Below, in pieces: positions 6,618-15,133 of a stretch of 55,142 bases of DNA (position 1 is the stretch's first letter; each line of letters opens with the position of its first letter). The notes under the pieces were generated by a model that saw only the letters and a list, made by a program, of their open reading frames with translations, ran no database searches and was not told the origin of the DNA. The stretch lies in contig JAIBBQ010000022.1 in the NCBI GenBank assembly GCA_019694595.1, positions 1-55,142 of the forward strand. Reading direction: 5' to 3'. A program made the translations under genes and the position numbers. This stretch comes from Myxococcaceae bacterium (GTDB lineage: Bacteria > Myxococcota > Myxococcia > Myxococcales > Myxococcaceae).

Positions 6618-9600
6618 AGGCTCACCTTTCCGGGAGATGCATTGTTGTCGCTGATCGCGAGGTCGGGCTTCGAGTCACCGTCGAAGTCGCCGAAGACCAT
6701 GTCCACCAAGTTGGCGGTCGAGCTCTGGATCCGCGAGGTCCAATACCCGCCGCCGCACTGGGTATCGAAGCTCCCCTGGCGGGCGTAGAAGAGCCAGCCA
6801 GACGCGTTCGAGCCCAGCGTCTCGGTGATGGCGAGGTCGTTCTTGCCGTCGCCGTTGACGTCGGCCGAGCGGATCGCGTTGCCGAAGCCCGCCGCGCAGC
6901 TCACGGTCAGCGAGGGCGACGACGAGAAGCCGCCCGCGGTCGACGAGTCGTGCAGGTCGACGAAGCCGTCGAACACGTTGCCCACCGCGAGATCCGCCGC
7001 AGTCGACCCCAGCAGGTCGACCCCGCCGAGCGCCGACACCGAGTAGCCGTTGAACTGGCCCGCGCGGCCGTTCGAGCCGCTCGTCACGCGCGAGAGCGTC
7101 TGCAGCGCGTTGTTGGCGACCGGGCTGTCACCCGTGAGCAGCGGAGTGCCCGCCGACGAAGCGCTGATTGCTGCCGAGGTGAAGAGGAACATCTTGTTCA
7201 CCAGGTTGGAGACCCCCGGAATCGTGAGGTCGGCCCGCCCGTCCCCGTCGAAGTCGGTCACCGCGGCGAAGCCGTTTCGCGCGCGGCCGAAGTAGGCCAC
7301 GGTGGTCGCGGTCTGCACCGGACCTTCGATGATCCAGTTCGCCGCGCTGGTAGGGATCACCCCCCCGACCTTCGCCGCGTTCCAGTTCGCCTGCGACCGG
7401 CCCTTGTAGATGTAGATGCGGCCGCGGGGCGTGCTCTCGCTCGGCGCCGCCACCGCGATCTCACCGAGGCCGTCGCCGTCGAGGTCCTGGATCGCACGGA
7501 CCGCACGGCCGAACGAGGTGCCCGCCGCGCTACCGCGGAACTCGACCACCGACGCGGTGTCGATGCTGGTCGTCGAGCTACCGAAGAAGAGGAACGCGCG
7601 GCCGGTGGCCCCCGAGTACGTCGAGTCGCTCACCAGGAGGTCCGGCTTGTTCTCCGCCGCCACGTCACCCACCTGGCCGACCGACACGTCGGTGCCGAAG
7701 TTGTCGGTGGTGGCGCCGCCCGGAAGGTCGATCGCCTGGCATGCGGGCAGCGTGCAGGTGCTCGAGGCCGTGAAGAAGCTCGCGCTGCCGAAGTACACGT
7801 ACACGCGGTTGGCCGACTCCGCCGAGACCACCAGGTCGTCGAGCGTGTCGCCGTTGAGCTTGCCCACCGCCATCTGCCGGCCGTACGCCGCACCCGCGGC
7901 TCCCGGGTTGGTCAGCACGTCGAACAGCGCGTTGCCGAAGGTCGCCGACGGCCCGGAATACGCGGAGTAGTTCCCCACTTCGTCGATGGCCCGGACCCCC
8001 ACGTAGTAGGTATTGAGCGGCGGCAACGTCAGCACGCGGTCGATGGTGCTGGCGCTGTAGGCGGAGTTCGACTCCGCGTTGGCGCCGAGCCAGTCCGACT
8101 CCGCCACCAGCGCGTGCCCGTTGGTCACCGACGACGTGGTCCACCGCACCTCGTAGCCCTGGTGGGCGCGGGCGTTCCCCGCCCCGACGAGGTCGTCGAA
8201 GGTCGGCGCCCAGCTGAACTTCACCGTCGCCGCGCGACGATCGACCGCCGACGCGGTGACCGTGGGCGCACCGGGCGGTTCCACGTCGACCTGCGCGCTG
8301 GCGCTGGTGGGCGAGACGCTGTTGCCCGCCTCGTCGCTCACGCGGATCTCGAACGTGCCCGTGGTGTCGTGGGTGAGCTGTGCGGCGAAGCTCAGCGTCG
8401 TCTTGGGGTCGGCGTCGACCGCCACGGCGGCCCCCACCGGAGTGCCCTGGTAGTAGAGCTGCACCGCGCCGTTGAGCGCGCCGGTGATGCCGTTCACCGT
8501 CACGGTGAAGTTCGCGGGCGCCCCCACGGTGGAGTCGACCACCACCCCGGGGCTGCCGACGTTCTTGTTGGTCGCCGCCACGAAGGTGAGCGTGGTGCCC
8601 GCCGGCGTCGCGCTGGTGACCGACGGAGGCGTCAGGTCGACGATCACCGGCGTCAGGTCGACGTCGGTGGTCACCCCGGCGCCGTTGTCGATGCGCAGCC
8701 GCAGGGTGACCGGCGTCGCGCTCTCGGGCAGCGAACCGTTGACGGTGACGTCGCCGTTGCCGTCGGTGAGGCCGGTGCCCAGCGGGGTCCCGTTGCCGAC
8801 CTGGAAGAGCGACACGGTGAGGCCCGCGCCGCAGTTCGAGGTGTGCCCGGTGACCGCGAACTCGGCCGTAGTCGCGGTGCCGGGGTTGGTGTCGGCCGCG
8901 CGGTTGATGAAGACCTTGCCCCCGGCGCCCGCCGAAGGAGAGGTGAACGCCAGCGAGCAGCCCACCGCGTTGATGGAGATGCTCACCGGCGCCGTCGTGC
9001 AGCTGTTGCCGGCGAGGTCCGAGACCTTGGCGGTCACCGTCTGCGCCCCCGAGAACGGGTAGCTCAGCGTGCCGCTCGCGCTGCCGGCGTTCACCGTCAG
9101 CGTGCCCACCGTCTGCGGGGTGCCGGCGCCCTGCTGGCTGAGCACCGTCACCGGCTGGCCGTTCGCGCCGCCCACGGTGACCGTGGTGGGAATGGAGAAA
9201 CTCCCGTACGCAGGGGGCGAGGCGACCGGGGCCGTGATGGCGCAGGTCGGAGGATCGTTATCCACCACCACCCCGGTGACCGGCGTCGCGGTCGCCGTGT
9301 TGCCCGACTGGTCGGTGCACGTGGCCGCCAGGGCGTAGGTCAGGGTCCCGGTGGGCGAGACGGTGAAGTCGTTGGTGGCCGCGCTCTGCGCGACCGTCTT
9401 GGTGGCGGTCTGCGTTGCCGCGCCCGACAGGTCGAACTTCACCGAGGCCCCGTCGGCCGCGGTGGCGACCGAAGCGCGCAGCTGGTAGCCGGCCGTCGCG
9501 CCGTCGGCGTCGTCCGCCACACCGAAGAGCTTGAGCGTCGGCGCGGTGAAGGCGCAGCTGGGCGCCTGCAGGTCGACCCGCACCCCGGCGATGATCGCCT

Positions 9601-11857
9601 CGGCGTCGAGCGGGTCGTCGGTGGTCGCCAGCGCGAGCACGTTGGAGTTGCCCGCGGTGTCGAGTACCTGCACCTCGAGGTCGTAGGTCTGCTCGGTGGT
9701 GGTGACCCCGTTGTTGAGCGTCACCGTACCGGTGGCACCGGTGAGCGAGACGCCTGCCTGGGTGTTGAGGATGCCGCCGCCGATGCGGTCCTTGACCACG
9801 ATCGACGCGATGTTCGCCGCCACGTCGCCGCGGCCCAGGGTCACCGAGAGCTTGGGGGCCTGGCCGCCGAGCTCGGCGATGTTGAGGCGCTTGTCGCCGT
9901 TGGTGTCACCCACCAGCGAGACCGCGCTGAAGTCGGGGCGCACGCCGTCGACGATCAGGTTCAGCACCGCGGAAGCGACCGTGGTCGCCCCCGAGACCAC
10001 CACCACCTTCACGCCGTAGCTGCCTTCGGGGAAGGTGAAGGCCGGGTCGCCCGCCACCTGGCTGCCCTTGAGCACCCAGAAGCCCAGCGTGCCGTCGGGG
10101 CACGCCACCGCGTTGCCCGGCGCCGGCGTCATGTCGGTGCACACGTCGACGCGGCCACCCACCGGCACGGTCGCGGTGTAGTTGAGCGCGCGCTGCACGC
10201 CGGCCACTGCGCGGTTCACGTCCTGGATCGCGTTGAGCACGGTCGGCTGCGGGCCGGTGACCGGGCTGGTGATCACCGGCGCGTTGGTGTCCACCGTGAC
10301 GTCGATCTCGTCGAACGACAGCGACGCCCCGCTGCCGATCTCCACGCGGAACTTGTAGGTCCCGTTGGTCACCGGGAAGGTCCAGCTCGCAAGTCCGCTC
10401 GCGTTGGTGGTGGCCGCGCGCGGGTTGGCGCCGTTGGTGAGCAGCGTCACCGCGGTGTTGTTGCAGTTGCTCGAGGCCTTGAAGGTCGCCGGGCTGGCGC
10501 TGATCAGCGCCGGGCGGGTGTTGGGCTGGGTGAAGACCACGGTGCAGCCGCTCGAGTTCACCGTGAAGGTCTCGGTCACCGGCGCCGAGTCGTTGCCCGC
10601 GAGGTCGGTCGCCACCGCGGTCAGCACGTACGTGCCGTTGAGGAAGTTCGCCGAGGTGGTCGCCTTGCCGGCCGCCACCGTCACCGTACCCAGGTCGCGG
10701 ACCACCGGGCTCTGCGTGGCGGTGTAGTGCACCGTGCCGCCCTCGTTCACGTTCGCGCTCACCGAGATGGTCGACGTCGTGTACGGGCTGCCCGCGGCGG
10801 TCGGCGAGGTGATGGTCACCGTCGGCGGCTTGAAGTCCGCGGTCACCATCTTGGTCGCGGTGCACTTGTTGCCGAGCTCGTCGAGCGCCTCGACCTGCAC
10901 CGTGTACGCCGTCTCACCGGTCGCATCGACGTCGAAGTCGAACGACAGGCCGCCGGCCACCGGGGTCTTCATGCCCGACGTCGCGCCCGCGCCGCCGATG
11001 AGCTTGAGTTCCACCGTCTTGGTGCTGCTGCCCACCGTGGCCGCGGTGCGCAGCTGGAACTTGGCCTTCGCCGGGTCGGCGTCGTCGGCCGGCCCCAGCA
11101 CCGCCTTGGTGGGCGCGATGACCGCGCAGGTCGGCATGGTGCGCTTGACGGTGATCGACGCGCTCGCTTCGGGGTTGGTCGCCGCGTCGTTGCTCAGGGT
11201 CCCCTTGGTGACCTTGGCGAAGAGCGCGTACGTCTTGTCGGTGATGGTGCCCAGGTCGAGGTCGAGCGAGGCGCTGTTGGCGCCGACCGACTGCAACCCC
11301 ACCACCGTGGTGCCGTCGAGCACCTGCACCTGACCGCCCGCCACGCCCTGGAAGGTGAGGTCGACGCGGATCTTCGCCGACGTCGGCAGCTCGGGGCCGG
11401 CGAGCACGCCGTCGCCGTTCAGATCCTGCGGGAACTTGAAGGTCAGCACCTTGGGGGGCGTCGCCTCGTCCACGGTGACGGTGATGGTCTTGCCGCCCAC
11501 GCAGGCGGTGCCCTTCTTCTTCACCGTCGCCTTGAGCAGGTTGGTGCCCGATTCGAGGTGCACGGCGCTGAAGGTGGCCTTGCCCGTCTCGACCGTGCCG
11601 TCGACGGGCGTCGAGAACTCGGTGGAGGTCGACAGGCGGGTGACCAGGGTCGCGGTGTCGAGGTCGATCTTGTTCCCCGCGGTGTCCTCGACCGTGATGT
11701 TGACGTCGGTGGTCGCCGGCGAGGTCTGCCCGTCGGTGGGGTTGGTGAACGTCACCACCAGATCGCCGCACTCATCGGGAGGCGTGCCACAGCTGCAGCC
11801 GTGGAGTGCCGCCACCGACAACGCCGCCATCGCCACCCGGAATGAGAAACGCTTCAT
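6608..11857 (-). CDS. Giant surface lipoprotein with Ig-like repeats, FN3 domain and FG-GAP beta-propeller
   Basis: A 1,749-residue protein starting MKRFSFRVAMAALSVAAL, with a lipobox LHGC at residues 18-21 for lipidation and export. After a Cys-rich start it carries a long series of bacterial Ig-like domains, each about 90-100 residues with recurrent Cys pairs, DxxGN turns and VDxxxP linkers. A fibronectin type III domain (SWAPTF...YVGVRAIDEVGN) follows at roughly 1,285-1,385. The C-terminal third holds FG-GAP repeats with Ca2+-binding loops such as DLDGDGLGE, DFDGDGRAD, DVNGDGKND and DFDGDSKPD, as in integrin-alpha propellers. It probably acts in adhesion or as a scaffold at the surface. 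It lies 95 bases after the PqqD-like gene, and its 3' end overlaps the Cys-rich peptide gene. Confidence 0.9.
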   Translation of the reverse strand: MKRFSFRVAMAALSVAALHGCSCGTPPDECGDLVVTFTNPTDGQTSPATTDVNITVEDTAGNKIDLDTATLVTRLSTSTEFSTPVDGTVETGKATFSAVHLESGTNLLKATVKKKGTACVGGKTITVTVDEATPPKVLTFKFPQDLNGDGVLAGPELPTSAKIRVDLTFQGVAGGQVQVLDGTTVVGLQSVGANSASLDLDLGTITDKTYALFAKVTKGTLSNDAATNPEASASITVKRTMPTCAVIAPTKAVLGPADDADPAKAKFQLRTAATVGSSTKTVELKLIGGAGATSGMKTPVAGGLSFDFDVDATGETAYTVQVEALDELGNKCTATKMVTADFKPPTVTITSPTAAGSPYTTSTISVSANVNEGGTVHYTATQSPVVRDLGTVTVAAGKATTSANFLNGTYVLTAVATDLAGNDSAPVTETFTVNSSGCTVVFTQPNTRPALISASPATFKASSNCNNTAVTLLTNGANPRAATTNASGLASWTFPVTNGTYKFRVEIGSGASLSFDEIDVTVDTNAPVITSPVTGPQPTVLNAIQDVNRAVAGVQRALNYTATVPVGGRVDVCTDMTPAPGNAVACPDGTLGFWVLKGSQVAGDPAFTFPEGSYGVKVVVVSGATTVASAVLNLIVDGVRPDFSAVSLVGDTNGDKRLNIAELGGQAPKLSVTLGRGDVAANIASIVVKDRIGGGILNTQAGVSLTGATGTVTLNNGVTTTEQTYDLEVQVLDTAGNSNVLALATTDDPLDAEAIIAGVRVDLQAPSCAFTAPTLKLFGVADDADGATAGYQLRASVATAADGASVKFDLSGAATQTATKTVAQSAATNDFTVSPTGTLTYALAATCTDQSGNTATATPVTGVVVDNDPPTCAITAPVASPPAYGSFSIPTTVTVGGANGQPVTVLSQQGAGTPQTVGTLTVNAGSASGTLSYPFSGAQTVTAKVSDLAGNSCTTAPVSISINAVGCSLAFTSPSAGAGGKVFINRAADTNPGTATTAEFAVTGHTSNCGAGLTVSLFQVGNGTPLGTGLTDGNGDVTVNGSLPESATPVTLRLRIDNGAGVTTDVDLTPVIVDLTPPSVTSATPAGTTLTFVAATNKNVGSPGVVVDSTVGAPANFTVTVNGITGALNGAVQLYYQGTPVGAAVAVDADPKTTLSFAAQLTHDTTGTFEIRVSDEAGNSVSPTSASAQVDVEPPGAPTVTASAVDRRAATVKFSWAPTFDDLVGAGNARAHQGYEVRWTTSSVTNGHALVAESDWLGANAESNSAYSASTIDRVLTLPPLNTYYVGVRAIDEVGNYSAYSGPSATFGNALFDVLTNPGAAGAAYGRQMAVGKLNGDTLDDLVVSAESANRVYVYFGSASFFTASSTCTLPACQAIDLPGGATTDNFGTDVSVGQVGDVAAENKPDLLVSDSTYSGATGRAFLFFGSSTTSIDTASVVEFRGSAAGTSFGRAVRAIQDLDGDGLGEIAVAAPSESTPRGRIYIYKGRSQANWNAAKVGGVIPTSAANWIIEGPVQTATTVAYFGRARNGFAAVTDFDGDGRADLTIPGVSNLVNKMFLFTSAAISASSAGTPLLTGDSPVANNALQTLSRVTSGSNGRAGQFNGYSVSALGGVDLLGSTAADLAVGNVFDGFVDLHDSSTAGGFSSSPSLTVSCAAGFGNAIRSADVNGDGKNDLAITETLGSNASGWLFYARQGSFDTQCGGGYWTSRIQSSTANLVDMVFGDFDGDSKPDLAISDNNASPGKVSLWH

Positions 11858-11918
11858 GGTCCGCCCTCGAATCGGCGGGAGCTTGGCCACGCCCCGCCCG
11901 AAAGTCCCTGTGTCGCCG

Positions 11919-11936
11919 CTCCGGATTCATCCGGAG
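11919..11936. repeat. Perfect 8-bp inverted repeat between the PqqD-like gene and the giant lipoprotein gene
   Basis: Arms CTCCGGAT and ATCCGGAG around a 2-base loop. On the plus strand the stem is followed by GTGTCTTTTTCTG, which resembles a terminator, but no plus-strand gene ends here. On the minus strand it lies in the leader of the giant gene, about 60 bases before its ATG, and could be an intercistronic hairpin. Confidence 0.4.
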
Positions 11937-11952
11937 GTGTCTTTTTCTGCGG

Positions 11953-12273
11953 TTACCGCACCAGTACTTTTTTCTGCACCAACATCGACACGAACGCCGC
12001 CGTCTCCTCAGCACAGCGCCGCGGCTCGACTTCGAACTCCTCGCACAGCACCGAGGCGATGTCCCCCACCGACCGCTTCCCGTCGACCAGCTCGACGATC
12101 CGTGCAGCCACCGGGTTCGGCGCGCCCGATGCGTCATCCAGCGAGTGCAACCCCTGATCGGCCGTCGCCGCCCACACCGTCCCCTGCACCGCCTGAATCC
12201 CCGCCTCCGGGTGCAACCTCGGCACCCAGCTGAGCCGCTCGTCCACCGTGGTCACGAAATCGCCTTGTTTCAA
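11953..12273 (-). CDS. PqqD-family RRE (peptide-binding) protein
   Basis: A 106-residue protein of the PqqD winged-helix fold that, in known systems, binds leader peptides of ribosomally made peptides and presents them to modifying enzymes. Typical features are the N-terminal beta strands (SWVPRLHPEAG, VQGTVWAAT), the helix region ARIVELVDGKRSVGDIASVL, the second helix EEFEVEPRRCAEETAAFVSML, and the terminal strand KKVLVR. The start is TTG at 12273 with a GGCAAGGCG ribosome site; GTG at residue 7, preceded by AAGGCGA, is an alternative. No radical SAM gene is nearby. It is the first gene of the unit that contains the Cys-rich peptide, HPrK-like kinase and signal-peptidase-like protein. Confidence 0.85.
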   Translation of the reverse strand: MKQGDFVTTVDERLSWVPRLHPEAGIQAVQGTVWAATADQGLHSLDDASGAPNPVAARIVELVDGKRSVGDIASVLCEEFEVEPRRCAEETAAFVSMLVQKKVLVR

Positions 12274-12369
12274 CGCCTTGCCCGCACACCCACCCGCCTC
12301 AGAAGCGTCGCGGACTTAGCCCGAGGGTCGCGCACGACACAAGGGCCGAGGGGAGCGAAGACGCGCGGG

Positions 12370-13272
12370 CTACCGGGGCCCGCCATCGACGCCCAGGGCC
12401 ACGAACAGCCCCATCACGTACAGGAGTGAAGTGCCGAACAGCCCGCGCGCCCAGCGGGCCCCCAGGCCCTGCACCGCCCCGCGGACCGCCTGGGCGAGAA
12501 ACCCGAGGCCCAGCGCCACCGCGGCCGCCAGGTACCAGGGCCCCGCCACCTTCGCGAAGTACGGCAGCACCGAGACGCCCAGCAGCGCGACCACGTACGC
12601 CACCGCCTGCACCCGCGCCGCGCGATCGCCCCGCGCCAGCGGCACGCTGGTGAGCCCCGCCGCCCGGTACTCGTCCTTGCGGAAGAGCGCGATGGCGAGG
12701 AAGTGCGGCAGCTGCCAGAGGAACATGATGGCGAAGAGCAAGAGCCCCGGCGTCTCCACCTGCCCGGTGATGGCAGTCCACCCCATGAGCGGCGGCAGCG
12801 CGCCCGGCAGCGCCCCGACCAGCATCGCGTGCTCGGTGCGCCGCTTGAGCGGCGTGTACGCCAGCACGTAGGACAGGAGCGCCAGGGCGCCCAGCGCCCC
12901 GGTGAGCGGGTTCGCCCACACCACCAGGAGCGGCAGCCCCACGGTGGCCATCAGCGCCGCGGCCACCAGCGCCACCACCGGCTCCATGCGCCCCTGCGGC
13001 AGCGGGCGCAGCGCGGTGCGCGCCATGAAGCGGTCGCTCGAGCGCTCGAGGTAGCAGTTGAAGGCGTTGGCCGCGCCGACCACCAGGAAGGTGGCGCCCA
13101 GCAGCAACACGGTGCGGCCCACGCCGAGCGACGCGCCGGTGAGCCACATGCCCCCGAAGGTGGTGAAGAGCACCAGCATCGACAGCCGCGGCTTGGTGAG
13201 CGACAGCAGGTCCGCCACCACCGCCCCCAGCGAGCGCACCGGGGCCTCCGACAGCTCCGCCGCTGGCCTCAC
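12370..13272 (-). CDS. ctaB: Protoheme IX farnesyltransferase (heme O synthase)
   Basis: A 300-residue UbiA-superfamily prenyltransferase with about eight to nine membrane helices that farnesylates heme B to heme O for terminal oxidases. The characteristic segment SLTKPRLSMLVLFTTFGG near the N-terminus, the polyprenyl-binding motif NCYLERSSDRFMARTALRPLP region (about residues 75-95) and YTPLKRRTEHAMLVGALPGALPP are all present. The GTG start overlaps the stop of the heme A synthase gene (GTGA at 13269-13272), so heme O and heme A synthesis are made as a coupled pair. Downstream, 97 bases separate it from the PqqD-like gene. Confidence 0.95.
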   Translation of the reverse strand: MRPAAELSEAPVRSLGAVVADLLSLTKPRLSMLVLFTTFGGMWLTGASLGVGRTVLLLGATFLVVGAANAFNCYLERSSDRFMARTALRPLPQGRMEPVVALVAAALMATVGLPLLVVWANPLTGALGALALLSYVLAYTPLKRRTEHAMLVGALPGALPPLMGWTAITGQVETPGLLLFAIMFLWQLPHFLAIALFRKDEYRAAGLTSVPLARGDRAARVQAVAYVVALLGVSVLPYFAKVAGPWYLAAAVALGLGFLAQAVRGAVQGLGARWARGLFGTSLLYVMGLFVALGVDGGPR

Positions 13273-14207
13273 GCCGCCACCTCGGTTCCCGACAGCGACG
13301 CCTCGGGTGCCGGGGCCGGCACCGCCACCGGGGCCGCGCTCGGCGACGCCACCCAGCCCATCGACACCACCAGCGCCCACAGCGCCAGCCCGAGCGACGA
13401 GTGAATCGTCATCGTCGGCAGCGGGCGGCTCCACAGCACAACCAGGATGCCCAGCGCGACCTGGCAGACCACCGCCACCGCCGCCAGCTGCGCCAGGCGC
13501 TTGAGCGCAGGGCTCGCCAGCGGCGAGCGCCACAGCGACGCCGAGAGCCAGAGCACCGCCAGGCCCACCGCCACCCCGAGCACGCGGTGGAGCATGTGCA
13601 CGTGCACCGCGCCGCCCTGGTCCATCGGCCAGAGCGCGCCGTTGCACAGCGGGAGGTCGAAGCCGCACGCCAGGCCCGCGTGGGTGTGCCGCATCACCGC
13701 GCCGGCGACCACCTGGGCGTAGACCAGACCCGCCACGGGAACGATGCGCTTGAGCAACGGCCGACCGGGCGCCTCGGCCCGCGGGGCCAGCCGCTGCCGG
13801 GTCCAGAACGCGAGCGTCACCGTGAGCGCGAAGAAGGCCGTGGCCGTCGCCAGGTGCGTCGACGACACCCACCACGGCAAGCGCAGCACCACGGTGAGCG
13901 CGCCGAGCAGCGCCTGCACCACCACCAGCACGCTCGCGCCCACCGCGGCGACGAGCAGCGGCCGGTCCTGCCGGCGGTACTTCACCACCAGCGCGGTGAG
14001 CGAGAAGGACATCGCCAGCACGAAGAGCGCCACCAGGCGGTGGGTGTGCTCGAACTCCTTGCCGTTCACCATCTTGGGGAACATCTGGCCTTCGCACAGC
14101 GGCCAGTCGGGGCACGCGAGGCCCGACGCCGTGGTGCTGACCAGCCCACCGAAGATGGTGAGGACGAAGGTGCTCACGACCAGGGCGATGGCGAAGCGAT
14201 GAACCAC
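13269..14207 (-). CDS. ctaA: Heme A synthase, COX15/CtaA family
   Basis: A 312-residue membrane protein with eight helices in two four-helix halves that oxidises heme O to heme A for cytochrome c oxidase. Conserved histidines occur in EHTHRLVAL, SSTHLATA, VHMLHRVLG and MTIHSSLG, and the cysteine pairs CPDWPLC and CGFDLPLC mark the two periplasmic loops, as in the Bacillus-type CtaA with disulfide. The start is GTG at 14207. The C-terminus has a short Ala/Pro-rich tail. Its stop overlaps ctaB. Confidence 0.95.
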   Translation of the reverse strand: MVHRFAIALVVSTFVLTIFGGLVSTTASGLACPDWPLCEGQMFPKMVNGKEFEHTHRLVALFVLAMSFSLTALVVKYRRQDRPLLVAAVGASVLVVVQALLGALTVVLRLPWWVSSTHLATATAFFALTVTLAFWTRQRLAPRAEAPGRPLLKRIVPVAGLVYAQVVAGAVMRHTHAGLACGFDLPLCNGALWPMDQGGAVHVHMLHRVLGVAVGLAVLWLSASLWRSPLASPALKRLAQLAAVAVVCQVALGILVVLWSRPLPTMTIHSSLGLALWALVVSMGWVASPSAAPVAVPAPAPEASLSGTEVAA

Positions 14208-14313
14208 GTCGAGGACCCTTCTGCCGCGAAGAACGCGCGCGCGGCGCAGCCTTAATCACCGACCGGGGCCCGGTTCAACTGCACCGGCCAAGCCGCCCTG
14301 ATGGGCGCGTACG

Positions 14314-15075
14314 TCAGCCCTTCTTGTCGGCGAAGACGAACTTCGGGTCGGCCACCTGCCCCGGCTCCACCTTGACCTCGGCGGTCAGCGCCCCGAACCG
14401 CTCGTGCCAGGCCTCGACGGTGTACGTCCCCGGCGGCACGGCCTTGATCTCGAAGCGCCCCTCGGCGTCGGACGCCGCGAAGAAGCCGTGCTCCGAGACG
14501 ATGACGTACGCCGTCATCCACGGGTGCACGTCGCACTTGAGCTTCACCACGTCGAGCGACTTGGGGTCCTTCTCCACCGCCTTGGCCCCCGGCGGCTGCG
14601 CGACGTTGAAGAGCGTCTTCGAGCCCTTCTCCGCCCCCTGGTACGCGTGGATGTTGTGCATCGTGCCGTCGGCGTTCTTCAGCTGGATCTTCTGCCCCTT
14701 CACCGCGCCCTGCACGAACGGCCGGTACAGGCACCCCTGCTGCTCGACGACCACGGGCCCTGCGGGCACCACCTCCGCCGCCGGCGCGTTGCGGGTGATG
14801 CGCACGAAGACGTTGCCCAGGGCCTTGCCGTCCTTGCTCACGAGCACCGACGGGTCGTCGACCGAGGCCGTGCCACAGCCAGGGTCCGAGACCTTGGTGT
14901 GCTCGACCTTCGGCGCGGCGCCCTTGAAGCCGATGACGCCCGCGATGCTCCCCGGCCCCGCCGCGTCGGGCTTCGGCTCGGCCGGCCTGGGGGCAGGAGC
15001 AGGAGCGGGCGGCGCCCCCGCGAAGGCCAGGGAGCCCCACAGCGTCACGGCGAGAGCGAGTGGCAGGCGGTGCAT
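14314..15075 (-). CDS. Periplasmic cupredoxin-like protein with carboxypeptidase-regulatory-like fold
   Basis: A 253-residue secreted protein with a signal peptide (LPLALAVTLWGSLAFAGA) and a Pro/Ala-rich linker. Possible type-1 copper ligands are in HNIHAY and in KCDVHPWM, giving a His, Cys, His, Met set with the C-x2-H-x2-M spacing of plastocyanin-like sites. The C-terminal DAEGRFEIKAVPPGTYTVEAWHE segment is a typical carboxypeptidase-regulatory-like beta sandwich. It resembles the 'methylamine utilisation-like' cupredoxins of Deltaproteobacteria. It lies just upstream of ctaA-ctaB on the same strand (about 105 bases), so a role in electron transfer or copper supply to the oxidase is plausible but inferred. 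Confidence 0.8.
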   Translation of the reverse strand: MHRLPLALAVTLWGSLAFAGAPPAPAPAPRPAEPKPDAAGPGSIAGVIGFKGAAPKVEHTKVSDPGCGTASVDDPSVLVSKDGKALGNVFVRITRNAPAAEVVPAGPVVVEQQGCLYRPFVQGAVKGQKIQLKNADGTMHNIHAYQGAEKGSKTLFNVAQPPGAKAVEKDPKSLDVVKLKCDVHPWMTAYVIVSEHGFFAASDAEGRFEIKAVPPGTYTVEAWHERFGALTAEVKVEPGQVADPKFVFADKKG

Positions 15076-15133
15076 GCGTGACCCTTGGCTGGGCGCGAGA
15101 GCGCGCCGGAGGAGGGCTGCCTTCTCTCACGAC

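Noticed and set aside
3893-11845. A 2,650-codon open frame on the plus strand
   Set aside because: It runs antisense to the CAX, S24/S26-like, kinase and giant lipoprotein genes. Its product is an Arg/His-rich, low-complexity string with no domain, an expected product of 70% GC DNA.
4874-12273. Canonical lasso-peptide cluster
   Set aside because: An Asn-synthetase-like cyclase and a transglutaminase-like leader protease are both missing; only the RRE, kinase and leader motif are lasso-like.
12370-14259. A fused 629-residue protein containing heme O synthase
   Set aside because: The first half is the heme A synthase gene read in the wrong frame; the GTGA overlap at 13269-13272 gives the real ctaB start.
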